A DNA stretch of 64,000 bases, from positions 8,110-72,109 of the forward strand of contig NZ_LT607654.1 of NCBI RefSeq assembly GCF_900095265.1, given 5' to 3'. A program made the position numbers and the translations under genes. The notes under the pieces are model-generated. The model made no database searches. It saw only the letters and a program-made list of their open reading frames with translations, and was not told the DNA's origin. Shown here one piece after another: positions 54,221 to 62,818 of the stretch. The stretch comes from Janthinobacterium sp. UMAB-56. Its GTDB lineage: Bacteria > Pseudomonadota > Gammaproteobacteria > Burkholderiales > Burkholderiaceae_D. The number at the start of each line of letters is the position of its first letter. The stretch's first letter is position 1.

Positions 54221-55033
54221 ATGACATTCCAACTCCACAAGGTCAGCGTCCACCACGCGGGCGCCGCCGGCAATGCGCTGGCCCTGCGCGACCTGGACCT
54301 GGTCGTGGCCCAGGGCGAACAGATCGCCCTGATCGGCCCCTCGGGCGCCGGCAAGACCAGCTTGCTGCATACGCTGGCCTGCGCGCTGCGCCCAGCGTCG
54401 GGCAGCTTGAACATACTCGGCAGTTCTCCCTGGCAGATCGGCAGCGCCGAGCGTCACGCCTTGCGCGCGCGCCTGTTCCTGGCGCCGCAAACGCCGCCCC
54501 TGCCGCCGCGCCAACGGGTCGTCAACGCCGTGCTGGCGGGCCGCTTGCCGCAATGGAGCGTGTGGACCGCCATCCGCTCCCTGCTGGCGCCCGTCGACCC
54601 GCGCGCCGCGTGGGAGGCTTTAGGCAAGTTCAACCTGCAAGATAAATTGTATGCGCGGGTCGACCGCCTGTCCGGCGGCGAACGCCAGCGCTGCGGCATG
54701 GCCCGCGCCCTCGTGTCGAATGCACAAGTGTTCCTCGTCGATGAACCTCTGTCGGCGCTCGACCCCACGCTGGCTTTGCAGACGATTGAGGTGCTGCAAG
54801 CGGAGGCGCGCGCGCGCAAGGCTACCTTGATTTGCAGCCTGCACCAGGTCGAGATCGCCCGCGCCTGCTTCACGCGCATCGTCGCGCTGCGCGATGGCAA
54901 GATCGTCTTCGACTTGCCCAGCGCAGAGGTCAGCGACGTCATGATAGCGCAGTTGTACCGCAACAAGGCCGATGCCGCACCGCAGTTCGAGGCGGTGGAA
55001 GCGAACCTGGACGCGGCGAGGCCCCTTTGCTGA
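54221..55033 (+). CDS. ABC transporter ATP-binding protein (PhnC-like, selenate system)
   Basis: 270 residues with Walker A GPSGAGKT, signature LSGGERQRCGMARAL, Walker B VFLVDEPLSALDP and switch His in LICSLHQVE. It matches the phosphate/phosphonate ABC ATPase group. It drives the two permeases that follow. Its stop overlaps the next start by 7 bases. Confidence 0.93.
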   Translation: MTFQLHKVSVHHAGAAGNALALRDLDLVVAQGEQIALIGPSGAGKTSLLHTLACALRPASGSLNILGSSPWQIGSAERHALRARLFLAPQTPPLPPRQRVVNAVLAGRLPQWSVWTAIRSLLAPVDPRAAWEALGKFNLQDKLYARVDRLSGGERQRCGMARALVSNAQVFLVDEPLSALDPTLALQTIEVLQAEARARKATLICSLHQVEIARACFTRIVALRDGKIVFDLPSAEVSDVMIAQLYRNKADAAPQFEAVEANLDAARPLC

Positions 55034-55863
55034 AGAGCGCCCACGCCGCGCTGCCGCGCGACCCTGCCTGGCGCGGCCGCCTGATCGGCGCCGCCATCCT
55101 CCTCATCGTGCTGTGGCCGATGCTGGTGCAGGCCGAATTCAAACCATGGATTTTATTCGATGCGCAAAGCCTGGCGGCCACCTGGCAATTCCTGGCCAGC
55201 TTCGTGCCACCGGCCCACTCGCTGGAATTCCTGCAACTGGTGGCCATTTCCAGCTGGGAAACCATCGCCATGGCGACGGCCGGCATGGCGCTGGCCATGC
55301 TGGGTGCGATTCCCCTGACCCTGCTGGTGACGGAGCGCCTGTCGATTTCGCGCATCGGCTCTGGCCAGGTGTCGCCGCTGGCCGCCAGCGTGCGCCACGC
55401 TGTCCGTGCGCTGCTGGTGCTGCTGCGCAGCGTGCCGGAACTGGTCTGGGCCTTGTTATTGGTGCGCATCGTGGGCCTGGGGCCGACGGCCGGCGTGATC
55501 GCCATCGCCCTCACCTATTGCGGCATGCTGGGCAAGGTGTATGCGGAAATCCTCGAATCATCGGATGCGTCGGCCTGCAATGCCTTGTTGCACAACGGCA
55601 GCGGCCGCTTGCAAGCCCTGTTGTTCGGCGCCTTGCCCGAGTCGGCCGCCGAACTGGTGTCGTACACGATATACCGCTGGGAATGCGCGATCCGCGGCTC
55701 CGTCGTCATGGGCTTTGTCGGCGCGGGCGGCCTGGGCCAGCGCATGGATGAATCGATGAAGATGATGGCGGGCAATGAGCTGGCCACCATGCTGATGGTC
55801 TTCGTGCTGCTGGTGGCGGGCGCCGATGCGGTCTCGGCCATGCTGCGCCGGAGGCTGGCATGA
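55027..55863 (+). CDS. ABC transporter permease (first)
   Basis: About 278 residues with six membrane helices, PhnE-type (SSWETIAMATAGMALAMLGAIPLTLLVTERL; the EAA-type loop near YTIYRWECAIRGSVVMGFVGAGGLG). No ATG near the start; TTG at 55027 (or CTG 55030) overlaps the ATPase stop, so an alternative start is likely. Part of the putative selenate importer. Confidence 0.88.
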   Translation: MLKSAHAALPRDPAWRGRLIGAAILLIVLWPMLVQAEFKPWILFDAQSLAATWQFLASFVPPAHSLEFLQLVAISSWETIAMATAGMALAMLGAIPLTLLVTERLSISRIGSGQVSPLAASVRHAVRALLVLLRSVPELVWALLLVRIVGLGPTAGVIAIALTYCGMLGKVYAEILESSDASACNALLHNGSGRLQALLFGALPESAAELVSYTIYRWECAIRGSVVMGFVGAGGLGQRMDESMKMMAGNELATMLMVFVLLVAGADAVSAMLRRRLA

Positions 55864-56660
55864 AGCAAGAGTCCACGTTTCTGCCCATCCCTGCCCCAGT
55901 GCGCTGGTCGACCTGGGCCTTGCTGGCCGCCTTGCTGCTGCTGGTCATCGCCAGCTTTGCCAGCCTGCACCTGAAATGGGGCGAGTTCTTCAGCGCCGAT
56001 GCAGTACGTACGAGCGCCGATTTCCTGCACGGTTTCGCCCCGCCTGAACTGGCGCCCAACTTTTTGATGAAGGTCGGCGTCGCCACCTTCGAAACGCTGG
56101 CCATGTCGGCCATCGGCACGCTCATTGCCGCACTCCTGGGTGCACTGCTGGCGCTGCCTGCCAGCGGCCGCTTCGGTAAGCTGGCGCGCAATGCCACGCG
56201 CGCCATCTTGAACGTGCTGCGCTCGATCCCGGAGCTGGTGTGGGCCTCGATTCTGCTGATCGCCGCCGGCCTGGGGCCGTTCGCGGGCACGCTGGCGCTG
56301 GCGCTGCACACCGTGGGTGTGCTGGGGCGATTGTTTGCCGATGCCTTCGAGAATTGTCCGCCCTTGCCTGCCGCGACTTTGCGCATCAATGGCGCCCGAC
56401 CCGCAGTGGCTTTCCTGTATGCGACCTTGCCGCAATGCAGCCCGCAGATGATGTCCTACACCTTGTACCGCTGGGAAAACAATATCCGCGCCGCCGCCAT
56501 CCTCGGCGTCGTCGGTGCGGGCGGCCTGGGGCAGATGCTGAAATACCATTTGTCGCTGTTTCAGATGCCAAGCGCCGCCACCGTCATTGTCGCCATGCTG
56601 TTGATGGTGGCCGCCGTCGATGGCCTCAGCTATGTGCTGCGCCGGGCCATGACACGTTAA
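55860..56660 (+). CDS. ABC transporter permease (second)
   Basis: 266 residues with about six helices and the same PhnE-like loop (YTLYRWENNIRAAAILGVVGAGGLGQML). ATGA overlap with the first permease. The two permeases form the channel of the putative selenate ABC importer. Confidence 0.9.
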   Translation: MKQESTFLPIPAPVRWSTWALLAALLLLVIASFASLHLKWGEFFSADAVRTSADFLHGFAPPELAPNFLMKVGVATFETLAMSAIGTLIAALLGALLALPASGRFGKLARNATRAILNVLRSIPELVWASILLIAAGLGPFAGTLALALHTVGVLGRLFADAFENCPPLPAATLRINGARPAVAFLYATLPQCSPQMMSYTLYRWENNIRAAAILGVVGAGGLGQMLKYHLSLFQMPSAATVIVAMLLMVAAVDGLSYVLRRAMTR

Positions 56661-56685
56661 CGTTTACTTTTCACAAGGAGCTCCC

Positions 56686-57051
56686 ATGGTAGGCTGGTGG
56701 ACCATCATCTCGACACAAACGCCCGAACAACTGGCCGATATGACGAAAGTCAACAAGGAAGCGTTCCTGGCCACTTGGGAAGCGGGCCTGTTCGGCGCGG
56801 ACTGGATCGCGCAATTGTGTGTGCAAGGGAAGGCGACCCAGCTGGCGTTCAACGGCTTTCCCAACCGCTACACGGCCCAGCTAGAGGTCATCGCGCCCCT
56901 GCTGCTGGCGGGCATTGCCGAGGCGCAAGATGGTGAGTTTCCACAAGATGAGCTCACGGGCTGGCCCGGCAGCATCAGTGTGCACGGGGAGCGTATCGCC
57001 GCCTGCGCGCCGGGACAACTGTTGACGATTGAAGTGTGGGACCAATCTTAA
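56686..57051 (+). CDS. Unknown 121-residue protein at the end of the selenium operon
   Basis: 121 residues, cytosolic, no signal peptide, Trp-rich start (MVGWWTIISTQTPEQLADM) and C-terminal GWPGSISVHGERIAACAPGQLLTIEVWDQS. AAGGAG lies seven bases upstream of the ATG. It is 25 bases after the last permease and probably co-transcribed. No family recognised. Confidence 0.75.
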   Translation: MVGWWTIISTQTPEQLADMTKVNKEAFLATWEAGLFGADWIAQLCVQGKATQLAFNGFPNRYTAQLEVIAPLLLAGIAEAQDGEFPQDELTGWPGSISVHGERIAACAPGQLLTIEVWDQS

Positions 57052-57141
57052 GTTGCGCGCAATCAATACCATGGCAGCGATGCTGTTAATATTGCCAAAT
57101 ACATTCGTCGCCTGCCTTGTCGCGTAAGGAATCCTGAAGGT

Positions 57142-57636
57142 TTGAACAATATTATCATCCGCCCCACCCTCGTCGCCGACTGGCCTGCGCTGAAAGCCAC
57201 GCGCCTGGCCGCCCTGCTCGACGCCCCCACGGCCTTCGGCGCCAGCCACGCCAGCGCGGCCAGCCTTTCCGATGCCGACTGGCAGCAGCGCGCCGTCAGC
57301 ACGCCACAGCGCACGTTTTTCCTCGCCTTTGATGGTGCTCTGGCCATCGGCCTCGCCGCGCAAGTAGTGGCCAACGATGGTGTATGCCACCTGATCGCCA
57401 TGTGGGTAGCCCCCCCCTATCGGGGCATGGCCGTGGCACAGGGCCTGGTCGATGCCGTGAAACAATGTGCCGTCGGCAACGGCCACGCGCGCCTGGTGCT
57501 CGACGTGGCATCCGAAAATGCACGCGCGGCCGCGTTTTACGAGAAACAAGGCTTTGTCTTTTTACCGGAATGGGAAGCGCTGGAAAGCCATCCGCATATC
57601 CGGGTGCAGAAGATGGAGTGGCGGGCACCTGCATAG
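57142..57636 (+). CDS. GNAT-family N-acetyltransferase
   Basis: 164 residues with the acetyl-CoA-binding pattern (LIAMWVAPPYRGMAVAQGLVDAV, then LDVASENARAAAFYEKQGFV). TTG at 57142 is the apparent start (reads MNNIIIRPT); AAGG just upstream. The acceptor is unknown. Confidence 0.85.
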   Translation: MNNIIIRPTLVADWPALKATRLAALLDAPTAFGASHASAASLSDADWQQRAVSTPQRTFFLAFDGALAIGLAAQVVANDGVCHLIAMWVAPPYRGMAVAQGLVDAVKQCAVGNGHARLVLDVASENARAAAFYEKQGFVFLPEWEALESHPHIRVQKMEWRAPA

Positions 57637-57662
57637 CTAAAACATGTGAAAGATGAAACGCG

Positions 57663-57971
57663 ATGCGACGAGCTATTGCGACACTCCTGATACTCGGTGC
57701 CCTTGTTGGAAAAGTGAACGCGGAGAATATTCCAGATAGCGTACTTGCATACGCCAGTGCTTACGCTCAGACACAGGCGGCGGACAAGCAACTGCCCGCC
57801 TCGCCCACGCCGCCAGTTGAATACGCGCAGTCGTTCTTGCGGGGCTTGATTCATCCAACGGGCCGCTTATTGACGCAATCGGCACCTAGGCGTGATGCCT
57901 ACACGAATGCTCAACGCTATTGGCGCGACCATCCGTCCGAACGGGCCAGCATCATGGCAGGCTATGGCTAG
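57663..57971 (+). CDS. Small secreted protein, unknown
   Basis: 102 residues with a signal peptide (MRRAIATLLILGALVGKVNA). The mature part ends AQRYWRDHPSERASIMAGYG, and lacks cysteines. Family not recognised. A remnant of a similar-looking gene follows it directly. Confidence 0.6.
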   Translation: MRRAIATLLILGALVGKVNAENIPDSVLAYASAYAQTQAADKQLPASPTPPVEYAQSFLRGLIHPTGRLLTQSAPRRDAYTNAQRYWRDHPSERASIMAGYG

Positions 57972-58136
57972 CGTGCCATCGAGTGCGATGGCGTCTGGTC
58001 GCGGGGCTTTGAAAGGAGCAGTCTCGCGTGCATATAGTCGCTTATCCCGGTCCCGAAGATCATTATGGCCATCTGGGCAGGTTGGAACACGAGGTGTTAG
58101 TCGTCTCGGCTAACGCCGCGAAAACCGCAGTTCATT
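57972..58136 (+). pseudogene. Frameshifted remnant of a small protein gene
   Basis: One frame encodes ECDGVWSRGFERSSLACI up to a stop; the next frame then encodes HIVAYPGPEDHYGHLGRLEHEVLVV up to the stop at 58136. Together they resemble one small beta-rich protein (G-W-x-GFE-S followed by YGHLG) broken by a shift near 58035. No start is visible in the first frame. Confidence 0.35.
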
Positions 58137-58284
58137 GATGGCAAATCCGGAAAACAGCGATTTCAAGCATTCCATTCGTCCGAATTGACACTCTGTCTTA
58201 AAAACCTCCTGGCGCGTCTGTCTTTTTCTATACTCGTGCCAAGGTTGACGTGACAAGCAATGACTTGAGAGGCAAATAAATAAG

Positions 58285-59028
58285 ATGAATATGCGCGCGA
58301 TAGCGGCTCTTCTGCTGTGCTTATATGGCGCTGCAGTACAGGCCCGGGCGGACACCGCGCCAGCCATGGAACCATCCGCACTGGATGCGGCGGCGTCCGT
58401 TGATGTCAAAGGCATGCGGGACCCGGACTGGAAACCCTACAGTGCCATGCTCAAGGGCGTCAAACGCTACGAAGAAAAGCATGCTCTGGCGCCTGGCGCG
58501 CAGCTGCGCTTCATCCTGCAGCCACGCCATGCCGATGTCGACATGCACGCCATCGCGCTCAGGCTGGAAAGCGACGAGGCGGGTATGCCAATACCGCTGG
58601 GGGAACGCAATATCTTCAGCTTGCCCGTCGAACTGGGCCCTCTGTATGAAAAGGCCGAGCTGACCCTGAACCGCAAGGCGGGGTCGGTCCGGTGGCTTCC
58701 CTACGTCAGGAGTGCCGCGACCAGCGACACGATCCGCCGCCTGGGCGACCTGCGGCTGACCTGCGAAGTCCATTGGGCCATCGACAAGGAGACCTTGCCT
58801 TTTGCGATGCGCACCGCGATGGGCGCTTTGGGTGGGCCGTGCAATTTCGTCTCGCAAAAGGGAACCTACAGCTTTGCCGAAGCGCGGCGCATCGTTGCTG
58901 CGACGATCAGCTTCGACGGAAAAAGCGCGCCCGTACCCTTCAGCGGCTTCTCGTTCACGCCGCCATTGCGGGAGCAGGACTGGAGCGATGACAGTACGAT
59001 CGAACTGACATTCGAAAACGCGAAGTAA
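58285..59028 (+). CDS. Secreted protein of unknown function
   Basis: 247 residues with a signal peptide (MNMRAIAALLLCLYGAAVQARA). The mature protein is beta-rich, with one cysteine pair (C160, C186 region) likely to form a disulfide in the periplasm (LTCEVHWAIDK, GGPCNFVSQ). No recognised family. It is 224 bases upstream of the diguanylate cyclase, in the same direction, but a separate promoter is likely. Confidence 0.7.
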   Translation: MNMRAIAALLLCLYGAAVQARADTAPAMEPSALDAAASVDVKGMRDPDWKPYSAMLKGVKRYEEKHALAPGAQLRFILQPRHADVDMHAIALRLESDEAGMPIPLGERNIFSLPVELGPLYEKAELTLNRKAGSVRWLPYVRSAATSDTIRRLGDLRLTCEVHWAIDKETLPFAMRTAMGALGGPCNFVSQKGTYSFAEARRIVAATISFDGKSAPVPFSGFSFTPPLREQDWSDDSTIELTFENAK

Positions 59029-59217
59029 GGCAATGTATTCCTGGCGGCATGGCATCAACTCGCGTGCCATCGGCCTTTTCATCTGCAAAATAGCGAATGC
59101 GCGTCAGGCGACGGCGGGCTTGATATATCGGACTTTGATGTTGGCGATGGTGTTTATTACCAACTAAATATTTTCTCGTTACGATGTGTGAATATCGGAT
59201 GCGCTATTTAGTGCAAA

Positions 59218-59241
59218 CTCCTGTACATATAAAATCAGGAG
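59218..59241 (+). promoter_or_regulatory. Hairpin covering the diguanylate cyclase ribosome site
   Basis: CTCCTG (59218-59223) pairs with CAGGAG (59236-59241) around a 12-base AT-rich loop. CAGGAG is the Shine-Dalgarno of the gene at 59249. Confidence 0.45.
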
Positions 59242-59248
59242 CTAGTCC

Positions 59249-60853
59249 ATGGCCCGTACAAACAGTCTGCCCGCGCGTCTGTTGGACTCAAGCTTCCAGC
59301 GCTTTTCCTTGTTGCCGCTGATGATCACCTTCGTCGTCTTGGTTTGCCTGTCGATTCTTGCGACTCAATTCTGGATGAGCTTGCGCGCAAGAGAGGTGCA
59401 ACTGAGTGAAGGTGCAGCGGCGAGCGCCAACCTGGCTCAGTCCGTTGCTCAGCACGCATACGACACGATCAAGGAGGCCGACACCTTGCTGGTTGGGCTG
59501 GTTGAGCGCATAGAAACGGACGGCGTCTCAAATCTGGAGCTTTCGCGTATTCATAAATTGCTCGTTACACGCGTGAGCGAGTTGCCGCAGTTGCATGGGA
59601 TATTCATCTATGCAAAGGATGGCAGTTGGCTGGTCAATTCCCAGGATGTTCTTTTGAAGAATCTGAATAATTCGGATAGAGATTACTTCAAATACCATCA
59701 ATATAATAGTGATCGCGGCCCGCATATAGGGCCGCCTGTGCGTAGCAGATCAACAGGCACCTGGATTATTACGGTGTCGCGCCGGATCAATCTTCCCGAC
59801 GGGAGTTTCGGCGGGGTTGCTCTTGCAACAATTGATATGCAATATTTTAAGTATTATTACAATAAGTTTTCCATAGGCGATCAGGGTGCTATTTTCATTG
59901 CCAATAGCAATGGTGTACTTTTATTGAGAAGACCATTTGATGAAAAGGCCCTGGGAAAGGACATATCAAAGTTGCCCGTATTTGATATCTATTTACCCAA
60001 GGGACCGACTGGAACGGCTGTCATAAAATCGGGTCAGGATGGTGTGACACGAATTAATAGTTATAGAAGAATCGATAAGTATCCATTGGTGGTTTCTGCC
60101 GCGCTGGCAAAAGATGAGGTTTTAGCAAATTGGCGCGCTGATGCCTATTTCCATTTTATGGTAGGCGGGATGTTGGTAGTGCTCATTGCCTTTCTAGGCT
60201 ATCGTATGGTGAGACAGATCAATCGCCAATCGCAAGCTGAACAAGAACTCATACTCGCCGGCATTGAATTGGAAGGAATAAATGAAACTTTGTCGCGACT
60301 TGCGAGCCAGGATGGACTGACAGGACTCGCGAATCGGCGTCATTTTGATGAATCACTGATGGGCGAGTTTAATCGCGCGCGGCGCGGCGAAAGCTTGCTA
60401 GGATTAGTGATGATTGATGTTGATTATTTTAAGCAGTATAACGATATCTATGGTCATGTAGCCGGCGACGAGTGCTTAAGAAAAATTGGCAAGGTGGTGA
60501 CCTACAGCATGCGCAGGCCTGGGGATCTTGCAGCTCGCTACGGCGGTGAAGAGATGGTGGTTTTACTGCCAGGAACCGATCTCGCCGGTACATTGGCCGT
60601 TGCAGAGAATATTCGTTTAGCCATTCAATCTTTGGAGATTGAACACGCCGGAAATCCTCTTGGTGTTGTGACAGTAAGTATCGGCGTCGAAGCCTTTTCT
60701 CCAATTCACCTGGAAAACCAAGCGATTGAGCTGGTCGAGGCCGCTGACAAAGCCTTGTACAAAGCGAAAGAGTCTGGACGAAATCAGGTTTGCCATGCCT
60801 TTTCTTGCCAGGCAGAGACAATGAGAGAAAGCCTCCCGGCTTTGCATGGATAA
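59249..60853 (+). CDS. Membrane diguanylate cyclase with extracytoplasmic sensor
   Basis: 534 residues. An N-terminal helix (about 22-42), a dCache-type periplasmic sensor of about 240 residues, a second helix (about 300-325), then a GGDEF domain with RYGGEEMVVLLPG (the GGEEM active-site variant). DGLTGLANRRHFDE marks the domain start. It makes cyclic-di-GMP from two GTP. The gene is more AT-rich than its neighbours and uses unlike codons. No I-site RxxD directly before GGEEM was seen. Confidence 0.92.
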   Translation: MARTNSLPARLLDSSFQRFSLLPLMITFVVLVCLSILATQFWMSLRAREVQLSEGAAASANLAQSVAQHAYDTIKEADTLLVGLVERIETDGVSNLELSRIHKLLVTRVSELPQLHGIFIYAKDGSWLVNSQDVLLKNLNNSDRDYFKYHQYNSDRGPHIGPPVRSRSTGTWIITVSRRINLPDGSFGGVALATIDMQYFKYYYNKFSIGDQGAIFIANSNGVLLLRRPFDEKALGKDISKLPVFDIYLPKGPTGTAVIKSGQDGVTRINSYRRIDKYPLVVSAALAKDEVLANWRADAYFHFMVGGMLVVLIAFLGYRMVRQINRQSQAEQELILAGIELEGINETLSRLASQDGLTGLANRRHFDESLMGEFNRARRGESLLGLVMIDVDYFKQYNDIYGHVAGDECLRKIGKVVTYSMRRPGDLAARYGGEEMVVLLPGTDLAGTLAVAENIRLAIQSLEIEHAGNPLGVVTVSIGVEAFSPIHLENQAIELVEAADKALYKAKESGRNQVCHAFSCQAETMRESLPALHG

Positions 60854-60942
60854 CCTTGTCATCAACTGTACGGCGTCGCTCAGTTCGCCGAGCGTTGTTT
60901 CACACCCTTGACCGACCAGGGTTTTCGACCTGCCGCTGAGAC

Positions 60943-61479
60943 TCATTTGACCCGCTGCTTCTCCAGCTTGCGCGCCAGGGTGCGCCGGTGCATGCCCAGG
61001 CGGCGGGCAGTTTCCGAGATATTGAAATCCGTCTCGGCCAGCATTTCGTGGATGCGTTCCCATTCCAGGGTCTTGATGTTGGTGGCGCGGTTGCTCAGTT
61101 CGATGTCGGCGTTGCCGGCCACGTGGCCGAAGGCCGCTTCGATGTCGTCCGTGTTCGACGGTTTCGCCAGGTACTGGCAGGCGCCCAGCTTGATCGCTTC
61201 GACGGCCGTGCCGATACTGGCGTAGCCGGTCAGCACGACAATCAGCATTTCCGGGTCGTGCTGGTGCAGCATCTGCACGCAAGCCAGGCCGGACGTATTG
61301 CCATTGAGCTTCAAATCGACGACGGCGAAGTCGGGACAATGCTGTTCCAGCAAGGCGCTCGCTTCATCGAAATTGGTGGCCAGCAGGACTTGGTAGCCGC
61401 GCCGTTCGAACGAGCGGCCCAGGGTGCGGGCAAACGCGGCGTCGTCTTCCACGATCAGTAACAGACGGTCATCCTGCAT
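60943..61479 (-). CDS. regA: RegA/ActR-type response regulator
   Basis: 178 residues: receiver domain with phospho-acceptor D55 (FAVVDLKLNG), then a short Fis-type helix-turn-helix (ISETARRLGMHRRTLARKLEK) with the conserved end. This is the PrrA/RegA/ActR/RoxR pattern. It overlaps the sensor kinase gene. RegBA-type systems respond to respiratory redox state and control terminal oxidases; here cyo genes and SURF1 lie next to it. Confidence 0.93.
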   Translation of the reverse strand: MQDDRLLLIVEDDAAFARTLGRSFERRGYQVLLATNFDEASALLEQHCPDFAVVDLKLNGNTSGLACVQMLHQHDPEMLIVVLTGYASIGTAVEAIKLGACQYLAKPSNTDDIEAAFGHVAGNADIELSNRATNIKTLEWERIHEMLAETDFNISETARRLGMHRRTLARKLEKQRVK

Positions 61480-62818
61480 GGTGGTCGCTTTCTCTTTCCA
61501 GTTTGATGGCCGCCAGCGGCAAGGCCAGGTGCACCACCGCCCCGCCCTGCACGCGGTTGCGTGCCGTCACCGTGCCGCCCAGGGTACGCGCAACATTCAC
61601 CACCAGGAACAGTCCCAGGCCGCCGCCGGGCTTGCCCTTGCTGCTTTGATACGGTTTGCCCAGGTGCGTCAACATCGATGGCTCGAAGCCGGGGCCGGCA
61701 TCGGTAATGACCAGGTGCAAGGCATCGGCTTCGCGCGTGGCTTCGAAGCGCAGCCAGTCGGGCGACGCTTCCAGTGCATTGTCGAGCACATTACAGATGG
61801 TTTGTTTCAGGGTCGAATCGAAAACCACCGGGACATCGTGCTCGATGCGGTTATCGTACTCGAAACCCTGGATGGGGCGACTGACGCGCCACTCGTCGAC
61901 CAGGTCGTTGAGGAAGGTGTTGATCGTCGTCTTCACCGACGATTCGCCGCGCGCCTCGCCCGCCGACAGCAAAATGCCGCTGACGATGCTCTTGCAGCGC
62001 TGCAACTGCGCCTGCATTTCCGTGATTTCTTCCAGCAATTCGCTATTCTTGCTCAGTTCCGGCATGCGGCGCCAGTCGCCGAGGATGACGGAAAGGGTTG
62101 CCAGTGGCGTGCCCAGCTCGTGCGCGGCGCCCGAAGCCAGCAAGCCCATGCGGATGATGTGCTCTTCTTCCGCCGCGCGCTGGCGCAAGTCGGCCACCTT
62201 GGCGTCGCCGGCGCGTTGGTTGCGGTTGATGCGCGTAATGAACACTACCAGCAAGGCGGCGTTCAGGATGAAACAGATCAGCAGGCCTTGCACGTACAGG
62301 CTGGAAAAGCCCCGCTCGGGGTCGATCGGCAAGGTCAAGGGGCCGGGCAGCAAGGCCAGGCCGGCCAGGCACAGGCTGGTGATGGCCACCATGATCCAGG
62401 TCGACCACACTTCCAGGAGGACGGCGCTGAGGATGACTTGTAATAAGTACAGGAAGGCAAACGGGTTGCTGATGCCGCCGCTCAGGTAGAGCTGGGCCGT
62501 CAGCACGGTCACGTCGACCAGCAAGGCGAGGAACAGGGCCGTATTGGAGACGGGCTGGCGTTCGTGCCAGCGCAGCAGGCTGGCTAAGTTGAAAGCGATG
62601 AGGCAGGACAACACCTCGAGCATATAGGGCACGGGCAAGGCGATGCTCAGCCCCACGCCCACGCCAAAGATCGTGCTGATCTGGCCGATCACGGCCAGCC
62701 AGCGCAACTGGATCAGCAGCTTCATGTTCTGGTGGCCGGCCGGATGTTCCATCTCGGCCGCCACCGCACCGCGCTCCAGGACTTCGCGGTTGGGCAGGAT
62801 TTCAATCCTGCCCGGCAT
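61469..62818 (-). CDS. regB: RegB/PrrB-type redox-sensing histidine kinase
   Basis: 449 residues from ATG 62818 (AGGAAAG upstream; 62845 is also in frame). Six helices, the quinone-site motif GGISNPF (about residues 114-120), the phospho-His box HELGTPLATL, a redox cysteine in QLQRCKSIVSG, and a HATPase domain (NVLDNALEASP, GGGLGLFLVVN). RegB senses ubiquinone redox state through these sites. Overlaps SURF1 upstream and RegA downstream. Confidence 0.93.
   Translation of the reverse strand: MPGRIEILPNREVLERGAVAAEMEHPAGHQNMKLLIQLRWLAVIGQISTIFGVGVGLSIALPVPYMLEVLSCLIAFNLASLLRWHERQPVSNTALFLALLVDVTVLTAQLYLSGGISNPFAFLYLLQVILSAVLLEVWSTWIMVAITSLCLAGLALLPGPLTLPIDPERGFSSLYVQGLLICFILNAALLVVFITRINRNQRAGDAKVADLRQRAAEEEHIIRMGLLASGAAHELGTPLATLSVILGDWRRMPELSKNSELLEEITEMQAQLQRCKSIVSGILLSAGEARGESSVKTTINTFLNDLVDEWRVSRPIQGFEYDNRIEHDVPVVFDSTLKQTICNVLDNALEASPDWLRFEATREADALHLVITDAGPGFEPSMLTHLGKPYQSSKGKPGGGLGLFLVVNVARTLGGTVTARNRVQGGAVVHLALPLAAIKLERESDHHAG

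Noticed and set aside
59029-59100. TGGCA...TGCCA plus TTTT as a rho-independent terminator after the secreted protein gene
   Set aside because: Five-pair stem with a ten-base loop and a short T-run is too weak to call.
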